A stretch of 64,000 nt of DNA from Coemansia sp. RSA 922. Taxonomy: Eukaryota; Kickxellomycota; Kickxellomycetes; Kickxellales; Kickxellaceae. This document shows, in pieces, positions 10,443-20,300 of the stretch. Each line of letters starts with the position of its first letter. The first letter of the stretch is position 1. The position numbers and the translations under genes were made by a program. The notes beneath the pieces were generated by a model, which did not search any database, was not told where the DNA came from, and saw nothing but the letters and a program-made list of their open reading frames with translations. The stretch is taken from contig JANBQS010000006.1 of assembly GCA_027577415.1 (NCBI GenBank), positions 1 to 64,000 on the forward strand, read 5' to 3'.

Positions 10443-12185
10443 ATGCGTACTCTATCGCTGTTCCAGATTCTTCCGTCTCACGTTGTTGAGCTGATTGTCG
10501 ACCATGTCGCAGGGAGCAGCCGCTTGCAGTTTGATGGCGTTACTGACGACTCTGAGGCGTATGCAGTGCTTTTGATGCCATTGCTGAGTGTATGTCAGGA
10601 TTTCCGTGCTGTTGTTCTCGCCCGCTACTGCAAGATCCACTCGCTTGACCTCACCTTCTTTTCCGATCAAGGCATCGACAAAATGAACTTGTGGCCAGAA
10701 CGACTCAGGGGCATTAGGTTTCCGACGCATCTTTACGCGCGAGAACTGGATATTACTTTTGGAATGTTTAGCGTCTATAACGGAACTGCATTAAAGAAAC
10801 TATTGAGCGAACCTTACAGCGACGTTTTGTTTCCAATGGTCCGCTCACTGAAAGTCACGTTGACTCGGACGACAAAAGAGCAGCGGCTGCTTGCCAGTAG
10901 TCCTTCCGCGCAGGACATGGAGACCAACATCCGAGCCTTTGTACAGTGTATTAGACTGATGGCGCCGGCGACAAGAAGAGTTTGTATTTTGTTGCAGTCA
11001 CGCTCCGACAACGAATCTCAGTTTGCCGTTCAGCATTTCAGCAGCCTTGTCGCACAACTCAGCCAGCTTGGAAATATCATCGAACACAACTATCACTGCT
11101 GTCCGATGCGTCTAGAGCCGCCGCCAACTGATATACGTAGCCTAGTTCATATGGACGGGACTGAAGAGAACGTCTATATAATGATGCAACTAGCACGACA
11201 TAACGCGGCGACTTTGCAGATACTAAGGCTTCGCATGGGGGAGACACATCATATTGGTCAACTTATCCAGGACGTCGACGGCAGCTATGTACAGTTCCCA
11301 TACTTGATCTCGTTGTGGCTTGAGCGGTGGTTTGGATGGGAAAGGGGGGAGACAGGGCAGCAGACACCACCAGTTTTTCCTAGTGCGACACCCTTTCCCA
11401 AGCTTCGGCATCTGAGCTTTACAGATGGATATCCATTTGGCGACGACACGCCGTTCAGAGGTAACACAGACACTCTCGAGTATGTGCGCTTGTGTCTAAT
11501 CCCTGGTATACTGAGGGTTCTTAAAGAGTGCCAGGTGTTGACTCATAACAGCCATCCAAAACTGCAGCATAGCATATTTGTATTTGAATCAGACCGCCTA
11601 GAAGACCTATTCGACACGGATGTCTCGTATATTCAGTTTGCGCTGAGCATTGGATCCAATGCTCGCGTGCGCAAAGTTGACCTTTGGCCGAGTTCTCTAC
11701 CACAGCAGCCTGTAATTCCGCTACTTTGTGAGTATACCTGCATCCAGGTGTTATCGCTGCCATTTGTATCAATGGATCTCTGGGATGTAATCGCGTTGGT
11801 CAAGGCACTACCGGTTCTCATGGACCTGCATATTGGAACAGCAAGGATAGGATCACAGCCTCGAGGCGTCCATAAACACATGCTTCCCGCCTATGTTATC
11901 GCCAACTATGCGCCAATAGGAGAGCGGTTCCGTTGCTTGCAATTGGAGTTACACGACAAACAATTCGAAGTGTCTGTCAAATGCATGTTTTTGCTGGCGT
12001 TGGTGTGCCCCAATTTTGACTACGCAGCCGTTCCTACCGATCGTCGCGAGCTATTCATGGCACACATGAAAGGGACTATTAGTTCAAACGGGTACAGACA
12101 GCATGCGGCGCGACTTCGTCGATTGTTGTTTGGCGGGTGGAAGGATGAAATTCCAAGTGTCAGTACTCTACAGGCAATTAGCTAG
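10443..12185 (+). CDS. F-box/LRR-like protein, subfamily 1
   Basis: The product has 580 residues from the ATG at 10443. The start M-R-T-L-S-L-F-Q-I-L-P-S-H-V-V-E-L-I-V-D-H-V-A is an F-box-like helix, followed by L-L-S-V-C-Q-D-F-R-A-V. Leucine-rich segments follow, with the family signature Y-P-F-G-D-D-T-P-F-R-G-N near residue 337. The C-terminal F-L-L-A-L-V-C-P-N-F-D-Y-A-A and R-L-R-R-L-L-F blocks are shared with the neighbour at 8366. The two genes form a divergent pair and probably arose by inverted duplication. There are no introns. The substrate is unknown. Confidence 0.7.
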   Translation: MRTLSLFQILPSHVVELIVDHVAGSSRLQFDGVTDDSEAYAVLLMPLLSVCQDFRAVVLARYCKIHSLDLTFFSDQGIDKMNLWPERLRGIRFPTHLYARELDITFGMFSVYNGTALKKLLSEPYSDVLFPMVRSLKVTLTRTTKEQRLLASSPSAQDMETNIRAFVQCIRLMAPATRRVCILLQSRSDNESQFAVQHFSSLVAQLSQLGNIIEHNYHCCPMRLEPPPTDIRSLVHMDGTEENVYIMMQLARHNAATLQILRLRMGETHHIGQLIQDVDGSYVQFPYLISLWLERWFGWERGETGQQTPPVFPSATPFPKLRHLSFTDGYPFGDDTPFRGNTDTLEYVRLCLIPGILRVLKECQVLTHNSHPKLQHSIFVFESDRLEDLFDTDVSYIQFALSIGSNARVRKVDLWPSSLPQQPVIPLLCEYTCIQVLSLPFVSMDLWDVIALVKALPVLMDLHIGTARIGSQPRGVHKHMLPAYVIANYAPIGERFRCLQLELHDKQFEVSVKCMFLLALVCPNFDYAAVPTDRRELFMAHMKGTISSNGYRQHAARLRRLLFGGWKDEIPSVSTLQAIS

Positions 12186-12614
12186 TGGTGCTTATAGCTA
12201 GTGAATTTATTTGCAATAGACAGTGCATGCCATGCCACCAAAAGTGCTCGCCTCTCAGCCTAGAATTCCTAAACTTGTTTTGCCTACTTTTGCTTGGAAA
12301 ATTGATACAGCTTGCTTGTAGTTTTAGCTTTAACAAACACTCTGGGTTGTTGGATGAGCTGCGAATCCCTCTGCTCTATGATGTTCTTTGTAGAGGACAA
12401 GACTTTTCAGAAATGTGTCTTGATGTGAACCCCTTCTGTTTATAGGCAAGTACCTGGCTCTCTTCAAAGAGCACCTTTCCCAATTTTTTCTGAAGAAAGG
12501 GCTAGAGAAAAAGAAAGCCAGGGAGGCCATTCTTTTCTCTCTCTCTCTCTTCTCATCTTTTTTTTAAGCAAATATTGTTCCTCACTATTAGCTATTATAC
12601 AAGTAAACACAAAT
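12186..12614. other. intergenic with CT microsatellite upstream of the 12615 gene
   Basis: It contains a pyrimidine-rich tract with a short (CT)n run near 12538-12552, just upstream of the next start codon. No gene was recognised. Confidence 0.45.
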
Positions 12615-13084
12615 ATGTCTGACAAGTATTTGCAAGAACTTTCTAGTAATCCTATGATCACTATACCTAAGAATATTTCTGAGCTCGCTAAGTTTTTCAA
12701 GGTTGAAGAGGGTCTTATGTATTTTTCAAAGAGGTCTCGTCTGTCGGCAGAAGTTGTGAAATTTGTGAAAGCAAGTTATATGGAGGCTGCTGTCGTTCTC
12801 TTGGATAATTTTTCCATGGAGGGAAATCATATCAAATTGCCAATAGAAGATGATAATATGATAATATGATTTATGTTTTTAATTTTAACAGTGAAGCTGT
12901 ACATGACATTTCCAAGAACTGGTCCGACTTGGTCGATAAACTAGATGTTCTTAATGTACTTTACAATGAACTTGATGGAACCTCCAAAATATACCATGAG
13001 GGAGTGCCGATTAGTGATGATGAAAACTATGCACCATTCACTTATTTGTTTGAAAAGCTTAGGAAACTCCAGAAACATATGTAA
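12615..13084 (+). pseudogene. small orphan gene broken by an 8-bp tandem duplication
   Basis: The first frame (12615-12869) ends prematurely. A second frame, ending at 13084, continues with sensible protein composition. The junction holds an exact tandem duplication of ATAATATG (12853-12860 and 12861-12868), and one copy is enough to account for the frame change. The intended product would be about 155 residues: mixed charged helices, an N-F-N-S-E-A-V-H-D-I stretch, and a C-terminal P-F-T-Y-L-F-E-K-L helix. A weak resemblance to the protein at 16512 is visible (Y-V-x-x-x-F-x-x-x-V-V/A-H). It has no known domain. The duplication could be a natural allele, a recent pseudogene or an assembly error. 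Confidence 0.5.
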
Positions 13085-13199
13085 TTGGTGGTACTTGATT
13101 CTCGGCCAAATGGGTGCTCTTGTGAAAGGGTATGTTGACTACTTTATTGTTTAGTTTTTATATACTGCTGTGTTTCAATAATAAACTATAGCTTCTATT

Positions 13200-13416
13200 T
13201 GTTGAGATTGGGCAGGACGGCGCTCTGGCACACAAGAGCGCAGAAAGCCCTAATCCTATTGAGGAAGGGCTTTCATCAGAGGACTTGTAGTAATAAACTT
13301 TAGTCAAATGTTGTAATGCACTGGGAATATTTAAAAGGCAAGGCAGCGCCCTAAGCATGCCGGCTGGAGATACTCCTCAGCGAGAAGTATAATCTTTATC
13401 TCACATATTCTTGACA
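13200..13416 (+). repeat. solo LTR, family A
   Basis: This 217-bp element begins TGTTGAGATT and ends TTCTTGACA, giving TGT...ACA termini. It is clearly alignable with the minus-strand LTR at 22739-22971, sharing the G-C-rich block around the start, a T-C-A-T-C-A-G-A-G-G segment, a TATTTAAAA box and C-T-C-C-T-C-A-G near the end. No internal retroelement sequence adjoins it. No convincing target-site duplication was found. Confidence 0.75.
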
Positions 13417-14348
13417 ATTTTTGACATTTAAATCAACCAAGCTAAACGTGTGAAGTGTTGGCGAAAATGTAGGTGTAAGTATACTGAAGAAAGGAAGGGA
13501 TAATCTCACTGGATGGCCTCTTCTTTTCTTTTATGTAATGGCCAGGACCTGCTTTCCACCCCCCCTATTTTTTGTGCAAAGCAATGTCTGGCTTTCCATT
13601 TCCCACTATTATTCAAAGGAAACCGCCATTTAATTCAATTTTTTTCTGAAGAAAATGTCTTTTTTATAAAGAAAGACAATAACGGAAGAAATAGATTCAT
13701 TCAGTGTTCAGAGATGCTCTAAAGCTGAACGTTTCCTTCTTTCCGCCAGGACTGGATTATTTACTTGTGTTTATTGTTGTTGAGAAAGCCAAACTTAGGT
13801 CCAGAAACCAAACAATTCCTTCTCCCGCGGATACCAATTAAAAGCTAAAGAGCTCTGGTGGCTATTTCATACCAAGCTATTGCTAACAAATTGTCTCAAC
13901 ACGAATCAGCAGAAATCACCCGAACTAGTTTGAGACCTGTCATTAACAAAAATGTTAACACCGTAGATGAGTGAGAGATTTGACATACACCAACGATGGT
14001 CCTCGGCATTAGCACCACGGGCCTAAATTTATGAAGGCCACCTCACCACAATTAGGCTGCAATAGGAGTAAAGGACAAAGGGTGTGCAAAAGAAAGAACC
14101 GACACACAAAAATAAGCGTTATAAGGAATATGGAACCAGCGTGGATACTTATTTTGTACAATATTCTCTACCAGCTAAAAATGTATTGAGTGAAATAAAG
14201 TAGTAGCTAGTATGTTAATAAATAAAACTAGGTCATTAAAAACTGCTAAACGTAGGGTTCAACCTTGGTGTAACCACAAGTTGCTTGTATCTCTTAGAAT
14301 AGCAGAGAAGCGTCGCCAATATTCAAGCTGATGGCTACTATACGTTGA
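13417..14348. other. intergenic; includes a diverged copy of the 14660 upstream region
   Basis: Positions about 13422-13545 align with about 14663-14775, the upstream region of the small gene at 14349-14660. Shared landmarks in the same order are ATCAA-CAAGCTA, AATGT-GGTG-AAGT-TACTGA and a T-G-G-C-C followed by CTCTTCTTTT. No matching coding region remains to its left, where the solo LTR ends. The rest, to 14348, holds no recognised gene. Confidence 0.45.
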
Positions 14349-14660
14349 CTAAGCAGGTGGTGTGCAACGGAAGTAATACTTTCTATTGGGATCAACAAGA
14401 CCACTCTTAAGCACTACTCCTCCTTTGTCAGGGTGAACATTATAAATCTCTACTGTACAGTTTGGCATATTCTCATGTTCCTTATACAAGTGACTAACTC
14501 CTTCCTTTAACTGGTCTATGGTAGTGTTTTTGTCAATCTTAAATGGAAGTTCAAAAACGCCCGAGCCACTCTGGTAGTCCACATTGGTCAGAAAAAACAA
14601 CTCATTGATACTAACATTAGCATCACGAATATTGAAATCTCTATGGTTTACTGACGCCAT
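14349..14660 (-). CDS. small orphan protein, possibly beta-grasp-like
   Basis: The product has 103 residues from the ATG at 14660 (M-A-S-V-N-H-R-D-F). The order of segments is two strands (E-L-F-F-L-T-N-V-D and V-F-E-L-P-F-K-I), a helix with T-T-I-D-Q-L-K-E-G-V, a strand (T-V-E-I-Y-N-V), a G-G-V-V-L turn and a closing strand (R-K-Y-Y-F-R-C). That order resembles a ubiquitin-like beta-grasp, but this is a reading of the pattern, not a detected homology. There is no signal peptide. The gene sits in the accessory block between F-box/LRR-like genes. Confidence 0.5.
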   Translation of the reverse strand: MASVNHRDFNIRDANVSINELFFLTNVDYQSGSGVFELPFKIDKNTTIDQLKEGVSHLYKEHENMPNCTVEIYNVHPDKGGVVLKSGLVDPNRKYYFRCTPPA

Positions 14661-15317
14661 TTGAATCAATCAAGCTATAAGTTTGTAGAATATCTAAAAT
14701 AATGTGGGTGAAAGTGTACTGAGGAGAAAATATGGCAATGGGAATGGCCATTTTTGCTCTTCTTTTATACGTGGGAGCGGATGCACTTTCCTCCTGCGTT
14801 TTCGTGGATTGCAAGGGAGGGTGCTCTGGCCGAAAACCACACCCAATTATTATTACGTCATAATTGGCTTCTTAGTAGAAAGCCCGCAATCAACGGCAAT
14901 AAAAAACAATCCTTTTGTAGCTATTTTTTTCAAAGGCAACCCTGTGAAAAAGAATGTTCTTCCTCTAAATTCAACAGTGCTGCCAATTCGTCTCAAACAA
15001 TTGCTATGCACTTTTTTGCATTTTCTGAAACAATTTGTCTGAACTTGGGTTTCCATGGTGTGCTTTTCTATTCTTCGTTTTTTTTCTTTTTACTAAGAAA
15101 TAATTGTTGGCAAAAGAAAAGAAAAAAAAAAGAAAAAAAACCTTTTCGTGCCAAGACAGTACTGGCGAAATACAATAATGAGTTTCATGGAATGAGCCAA
15201 ATAAAAAAAAACCAATACATTAACAAGCTTACAGCTATAGAAAAAATTGGATCCTATTTCTATGGACACAGGGGGGTTGTACTTTCACCTTGAGTGAGGA
15301 CTCGATAAAGCCTCAGG
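14661..15317. other. intergenic, low-complexity tracts
   Basis: This is the upstream region of the minus-strand gene at 14660, with long A- and T-rich runs near 15075-15140. Open frames on the plus strand here are rich in low-complexity lysine or phenylalanine and are not supported as genes. Confidence 0.45.
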
Positions 15318-15960
15318 TAATTTGTGGTGAAGATGGGGGCCTAAGAGGTGCCTTTATGCAAGCGCTTGGGCTATGGTGGTGGCGGCAATAACTGTTGCTG
15401 CTTGTTGGTAGCAAGCTCTTTTTCTCAAAATAAGAGTCAAGTGCCTTGGACGGAGCAGGAACTGGTTGCTTGCGAGAGCACTTAGCAGTAGAGTGGGACT
15501 TGTTGGAGACAGTCCCCTTGGCCGTCGTAGTAGTGCCTAGTTCACTCTTGTCAGCACCCGACTTCCTGTGAGTATCAGGCAGAGGAGTCGACGGTTTAAA
15601 GGTCCTTGGAATATCGCCAGTCTCTCGCAGGCTAACAATGATCCATTAGAAGTTGATAACAGCCACTCTGTTGCAGTTGAACCACTGTCTCTTAGTAATT
15701 ACATCGTACTTTGGCACAGTCCACATACATTTTTGGTTTTTGGCACCTTAGTAGACCATGGCATAGTACCTCTCAAGCGTTTGGGTCATTCTTTCGGCGT
15801 GGGTGTTTAACATACAAGAACTCCTCCAGACGAGAGTTGCATACTGGACAGATGCATGACGTTGTACCAGCTTCATTGCCAGCTACAGTTCACACTCACT
15901 GGCTCTCAGCGTTAGGCGTCAATATTTGATACGGGTATGTCTATGAAAAGTATTCTGGCT
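15318..15960 (-). pseudogene. decayed TnpB/Fanzor-like zinc-ribbon gene (C-terminal part)
   Basis: Reading the minus strand from about 15880, one frame gives S-C-I-C-P-V-C-N-S-R-L-E-E-F, then, after one in-frame stop, V-L-C-H-G-L-L-R-C-Q near 15745. A frameshift then leads to K-C, Q-W-F-N near 15690 and V-A-V-I-N-F, then S-L-R-E-T-G-D-I-P. The spacing C-x2-C ... C-x7-C-type pair ... W-N-x-x-x-x-A-x-x-N-F resembles the zinc-ribbon plus 'NRD' end of transposon TnpB/Fanzor-type nucleases as I remember them from fungi. Several stops and at least one frameshift show it is dead. A serine/threonine-rich tail follows, ending near 15318. Assignment is by motif only. Confidence 0.45.
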
Positions 15961-16044
15961 CAGCACCCACCTCTACACTTGTACTTATTGTTGATGTTGC
16001 TCCAGCTGTGATGTAGAATGTAGTTATAGATTCTTGTCAGAGTT

Positions 16045-16088
16045 ACTCCTCAGCGAGAAATATATTCTACTTTCACTTTTTCTTGACA
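16045..16088 (+). repeat. 3' fragment of LTR family A
   Basis: These 44 bp match the end of the solo LTR at 13200-13416 (A-C-T-C-C-T-C-A-G-C-G-A-G-A-A then a T-rich stretch to TTCTTGACA). Only the last fifth of the LTR survives. It lies just beside the decayed TnpB/Fanzor-like gene. Confidence 0.6.
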
Positions 16089-16511
16089 TATTCATCTGGG
16101 CTTATAGCAATCACTCTCAATTCCTGCCTTCAACTCAGCAGTCATGGCTGGTGAACCATGTTGTTGAGACACCATTCTGTCAAAAAAGATTTTCTTTTGT
16201 TTTCTTGTCTTGAATTTTTCTCAAACGACAAATGTAGGCACCAAAGAGCTTCACCAGGCTTTGACAGTTTTCTCACTTTCCAAATTTTTTTCTTCTTTTA
16301 CTCCCTTTCCTTCACGAAGCCAAGCAGCTATTTCAAAGGGATTCCTTTGTAAGCGTTTTTTTTAAAGTCTCGCTCCCCTCCTCCTCTCCGCCAAAGTGAG
16401 CACGTCCTGCTATTTCTCTTCTCCAACAATTATTCCTCCATCACATATACTATTATTCAATACTTGGTTGCTTTTTTTTAGATATCCGTTTCTTTAACAG
16501 ACCACTTTACA
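16089..16511. other. intergenic leader region of the 16512 gene
   Basis: Pyrimidine-rich sequence, with a T-rich stretch and the 5' leader of the next gene. No other feature was seen. Confidence 0.4.
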
Positions 16512-16952
16512 ATGACTAACGTTAACATTACAGTGCTCAAATCCCTGAAAGATGATGAGAAATTTACTAGGGATAGGAAATGTGCCTATGTTGTATATTC
16601 CTTTGATGCTAATGTGGTACATCAGCTAAAGAAAATCAAGTATTTTGGTGAACCAATTGAAGTAGGATTAGCTGATTTTAGTGCTGCAACAACAGAGACT
16701 AGTAGACGTTGTGGTATAAATGTTGACTATAAACGGAATGACATAGTAATTATATGCTATAAGAACAATATTGTTACGGAAATTGATGATGACAACAAAC
16801 TGTTTGCATACTTTGAAAGTGTCAAAGCTAGTATTAGAGATGTCAACCTATGCTATGGCAATAAAAACAGTCTAGGATATAATAAATACAAAGCCGCGAT
16901 TGCTCCACTAGCTCGTGGATTAATTGGTTCTGGTGTTGAGGCCAGTAACTAG
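16512..16952 (+). CDS. small orphan protein
   Basis: The 146-residue product is not recognised. It has a soluble character with no signal peptide: mixed strands and helices, including C-A-Y-V-V-Y-S-F-D-A-N-V-V-H-Q-L near residue 24, an I-V-I-I-C-Y-K strand near residue 79, and a D-D-D-N-K-L-F-A-Y-F-E helix. A faint similarity to the broken gene at 12615 (Y-V-x-x-x-F-x-x-x-V-V/A-H and a D-D-x-N-x-x-x-F segment) suggests they may be diverged relatives. It lies at the edge of the accessory block, facing SF3B3. Confidence 0.55.
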   Translation: MTNVNITVLKSLKDDEKFTRDRKCAYVVYSFDANVVHQLKKIKYFGEPIEVGLADFSAATTETSRRCGINVDYKRNDIVIICYKNNIVTEIDDDNKLFAYFESVKASIRDVNLCYGNKNSLGYNKYKAAIAPLARGLIGSGVEASN

Positions 16953-17399
16953 TCAGCGCCACTGCATGGAATTATTGCTATGTAAATATTCCTTTGGATT
17001 TTCTTTGGTATCATTGTCTAGTGATCTGACTCTGTTTAGTTCTCTCTAGGTTCAATTGGTTTATTTTTGCACCTTTGGATATAGTACTGTTTTTTTTTAG
17101 CCATGCGTAAAAAAATTTTACACACTTTAACATTTATAAATAATATTTTTTGACACTGCTCCACCACTGTGGTTGTGTTGACTACATAATGAGTGTCATT
17201 AAGGAGAGAGGGGGACAAGCGTAAAGCAGCTGTTAAAAAGAAAGTATTTTTATTATTCAAAGGATGGTAATCAATTGATCCTGATTGTGCCCATAGAAAG
17301 AGACGATGACGGTTAAAGATAAATTTAAACGAGTACTTTTTTTAAACAATTAATATTTTTTATTTTACAATAATCGTGAGCTTTTTATTTTTATTCGGT
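16953..17399. other. intergenic upstream of SF3B3
   Basis: AT-rich sequence with no recognised gene. Confidence 0.45.
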
Positions 17400-20300
17400 A
17401 TGTTTCTTTATAACCTGACGCTTCAGCCAGCGTCGGCTATAGGCTCAACAGTGCTAGGTCATTTCTCCGGTGAGAAGCACCAAGAACTAGTAGTAGCACG
17501 TGGACAACAACGACTGGAGCTATGGCGGCCTGACACTACTACTGGAAAACTAAGTATTGAGCATTCCGAAGACCTATTTTGTCGAATTCGCGGACTCTCC
17601 TCGTTTCGTATGGCAGGTGGTAGCAAGGACTATATAGTATTAGCGTCTGATAGTGGAGCTATAGCCGTACTCGAATTCAACAGCAAAAGCCGGCGATTCG
17701 TTACCGTACAGTACCATGAGTTTGGACGCACTGGATTAAGACGACTAGTAGCTGGACAATATGTGGCATCTGATCCGCGTGGACGGGCGGTAATGTTGGC
17801 GGGAGTGGAGCGATCCAAGATCGTATATATAATTACGCGTGACTCTGAGGCACGACTCATGTTGGCATCTCCGTTGGAGGCCAATCGGTCTGGCAGTGTG
17901 TGCTTTGACGTAGTGGGCGTGGATGTCGGGTACGAGAACCCAGTGTTTGCCGCTATTGAAAGCTGCTATGAGGATTCGGAGGGCAGTGGGAAACAGCTGG
18001 TTTATTATGAGTTGGACTTGGGACTGAACCACGTCGTGCGTAAATGGAGTACTGCGGTAGGCGATACGGCACACAAGCTGATTGCTCTGCCTGGTGGCAG
18101 TGACGGGCCGTCTGGCGTGCTAGTGTGCATGGAGGGAAGCATCGAGTATAGGCATTTCACTAGCACTGGCGAGATGGCTGTGTACTCGGTGAATATCCCA
18201 CGACGCGCCAATCTGCTCAATGACACTCGTGGGCTGATGATCGTGGCGAGTGCGGTGCATCGTATGAAGAACGCGTTTTTCATCCTGGCACAGGCAGAGT
18301 CTGGCGACCTGTACAAAATCACGGTGGATTTTGCCGAGGACAGCGTGAGACGCGTGGGCATAAAGTACTTTGACACACTAGCTACGGCAGCATCCAGCAT
18401 ATGCATCCTGAAGGCCGGCTTTCTGTTTGCTGCTGCCGGCGGCGAATCAGGCGGCAGTCACCAGCTGTACCAGTTTGAGAACCTCGGCGATGACGACGGC
18501 GCGTGTTTCTCGGCTGAGGGGCTTTCGTATTTCCAGCCGCATGAACTAAGCAGCCTGGCGCTTGTGGACGAGATTGAGGGCGCATGCCCCATGCTCAAGA
18601 GCCAGGTGCTGCATGTGGCGGTGGGCGAGGACGCGCCGCAGATCTACGCGGCGTGTGGCACGGGCGCAAGGTCGTCGCTGAAGATTATGCGGCATGGAGC
18701 CGAAGTGTCGGAACTCGCCGTCTCCGAATTGCCTGCCACGCCGCGCGCCGTGTGGACCGTAGGCGGCAGTGATCTGATTGTCGTTAGCTTTGCGGGGTCC
18801 ACGCTGGCGCTCGCCATGGGCGAGGGCGACGAGCTGGCCGAGGCCGACAATGCATTGGGGCTGGCCTTGGACGAGGCCACGCTGGCTGTGTGCGGAGTCG
18901 AGGGCGGAGGCATTGTGCAAGTGACGCCCCGTGCTGTGCGCCACGTTATGTCTGACGGGCGGGTCACCGAGTGGGTGCCGCCAATGGGCGTCATTTCCTG
19001 CGCGGCTGTCAATACCCGCCAGGCCGTCGTGGCGCTGGGCAGGTCGGGCGAGTGCGCGTACTTTGAGATGCACGCGGGCGTGCTACGGGAGCACGCTGAG
19101 CGACTTGCTGTCGGCTCGGACGTCACGTGTGTGGCGTTGGCGCCTATCCCCCAGTCGCGGCTGCTGGCGCCGCTGGTGGCCGTTGGGTGCGAGGACCAGA
19201 CGGTGCGCGTGCATGCGTTGGAGCCGCACCGGTGCCTGGAGGCGCTGAGCATGCAGGCTGTGGCTGACGTGGCGCACGCCGTGGCTGTTGTGGACCACGG
19301 GCTGGGCGATCTGGCCATGTATGCGGGGCTGAGGAATGGGCTGCTGGTCCGTGCGCAGGTGGACCCTGTGTCAGGCGACGTGGACGATACGCGGACTCGG
19401 TTTCTGGGCGCACGGCCCGTGCAGCTCTGCCCCTCGGGCCAGTCGGTCGTGGCGCTGTCGGCCACGCCGTGGCTGTGTCACGTGCAGCAGGGCCGTGTGC
19501 GATCCACGCCGCTGTCGTACGACATGCTGGACTACGTGGCGCCGCTGGGCGACAATCTGGTCTGTGTGGCGGGCGCTTCGTTGCGGATTCTGAGTATCGA
19601 CCGGCTGGGCGCGTCGGGAACGCTGACGTGTGCGTCGATTCCGCTGGCGTTTACGCCGCGCGGGTTCTGCGTGCACGACGTGTCCCGCTACTTTGCTGTC
19701 ATCGAGGCTGAGCACGGGCGTTGGGCGCCAGCGCACTATGCTGCCAAGCTCGAAGAGTCGGGGGCCGAGGACGAGGCTTTGCCGCCGGAGCAGTTCGGCC
19801 TTGTGCGGAATGCCGGTGGGTGGGCGTCGCTAGTGCGTGTGCTGAGTCCGTTTGACGGAGAGACTGTGTTCCTTGACGAGCTGCCTGCTGGCCATGCTGC
19901 CGTGTGTCTTGCGCCTGTAAGGTTTGGCAATGACAGCTATGTGGCTGTGGGCTGTGCTGTTGGCCTAAGCTTAAGGCCGAGATCGTGCGAGTCGGCGAGT
20001 ATTCGCTTGTACAAGTGGACTACTGACGGTACTGGTCTGGAGCTGGTACATGTGACGCCGCTGGACGATGTGCCGCAGTCGTTGATGCAGTTCAATGGCA
20101 TGCTGCTGGTGGCGGCAGGTCGCGGCTTGGCGCTGTTCGACCTTGGTATCCGCCGGCTGCTTAAAAAGGCGCAGTCGGTGGTTGCCCCGCATTTGATCTC
20201 ATCGGTGCACATTCATCCGACGCATCCCGATAGCTGGCTGTTTGTTGCGGATGTGCAAGAGTCGGTGCTTTTGGTGGCGTTTAACCATACAGCGCGAGCA

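Noticed and set aside
14704..15293. Two overlapping plus-strand frames with lysine-rich ends
   Set aside because: They run through poly-A/T tracts in the upstream region of a minus-strand gene; no domain is visible.
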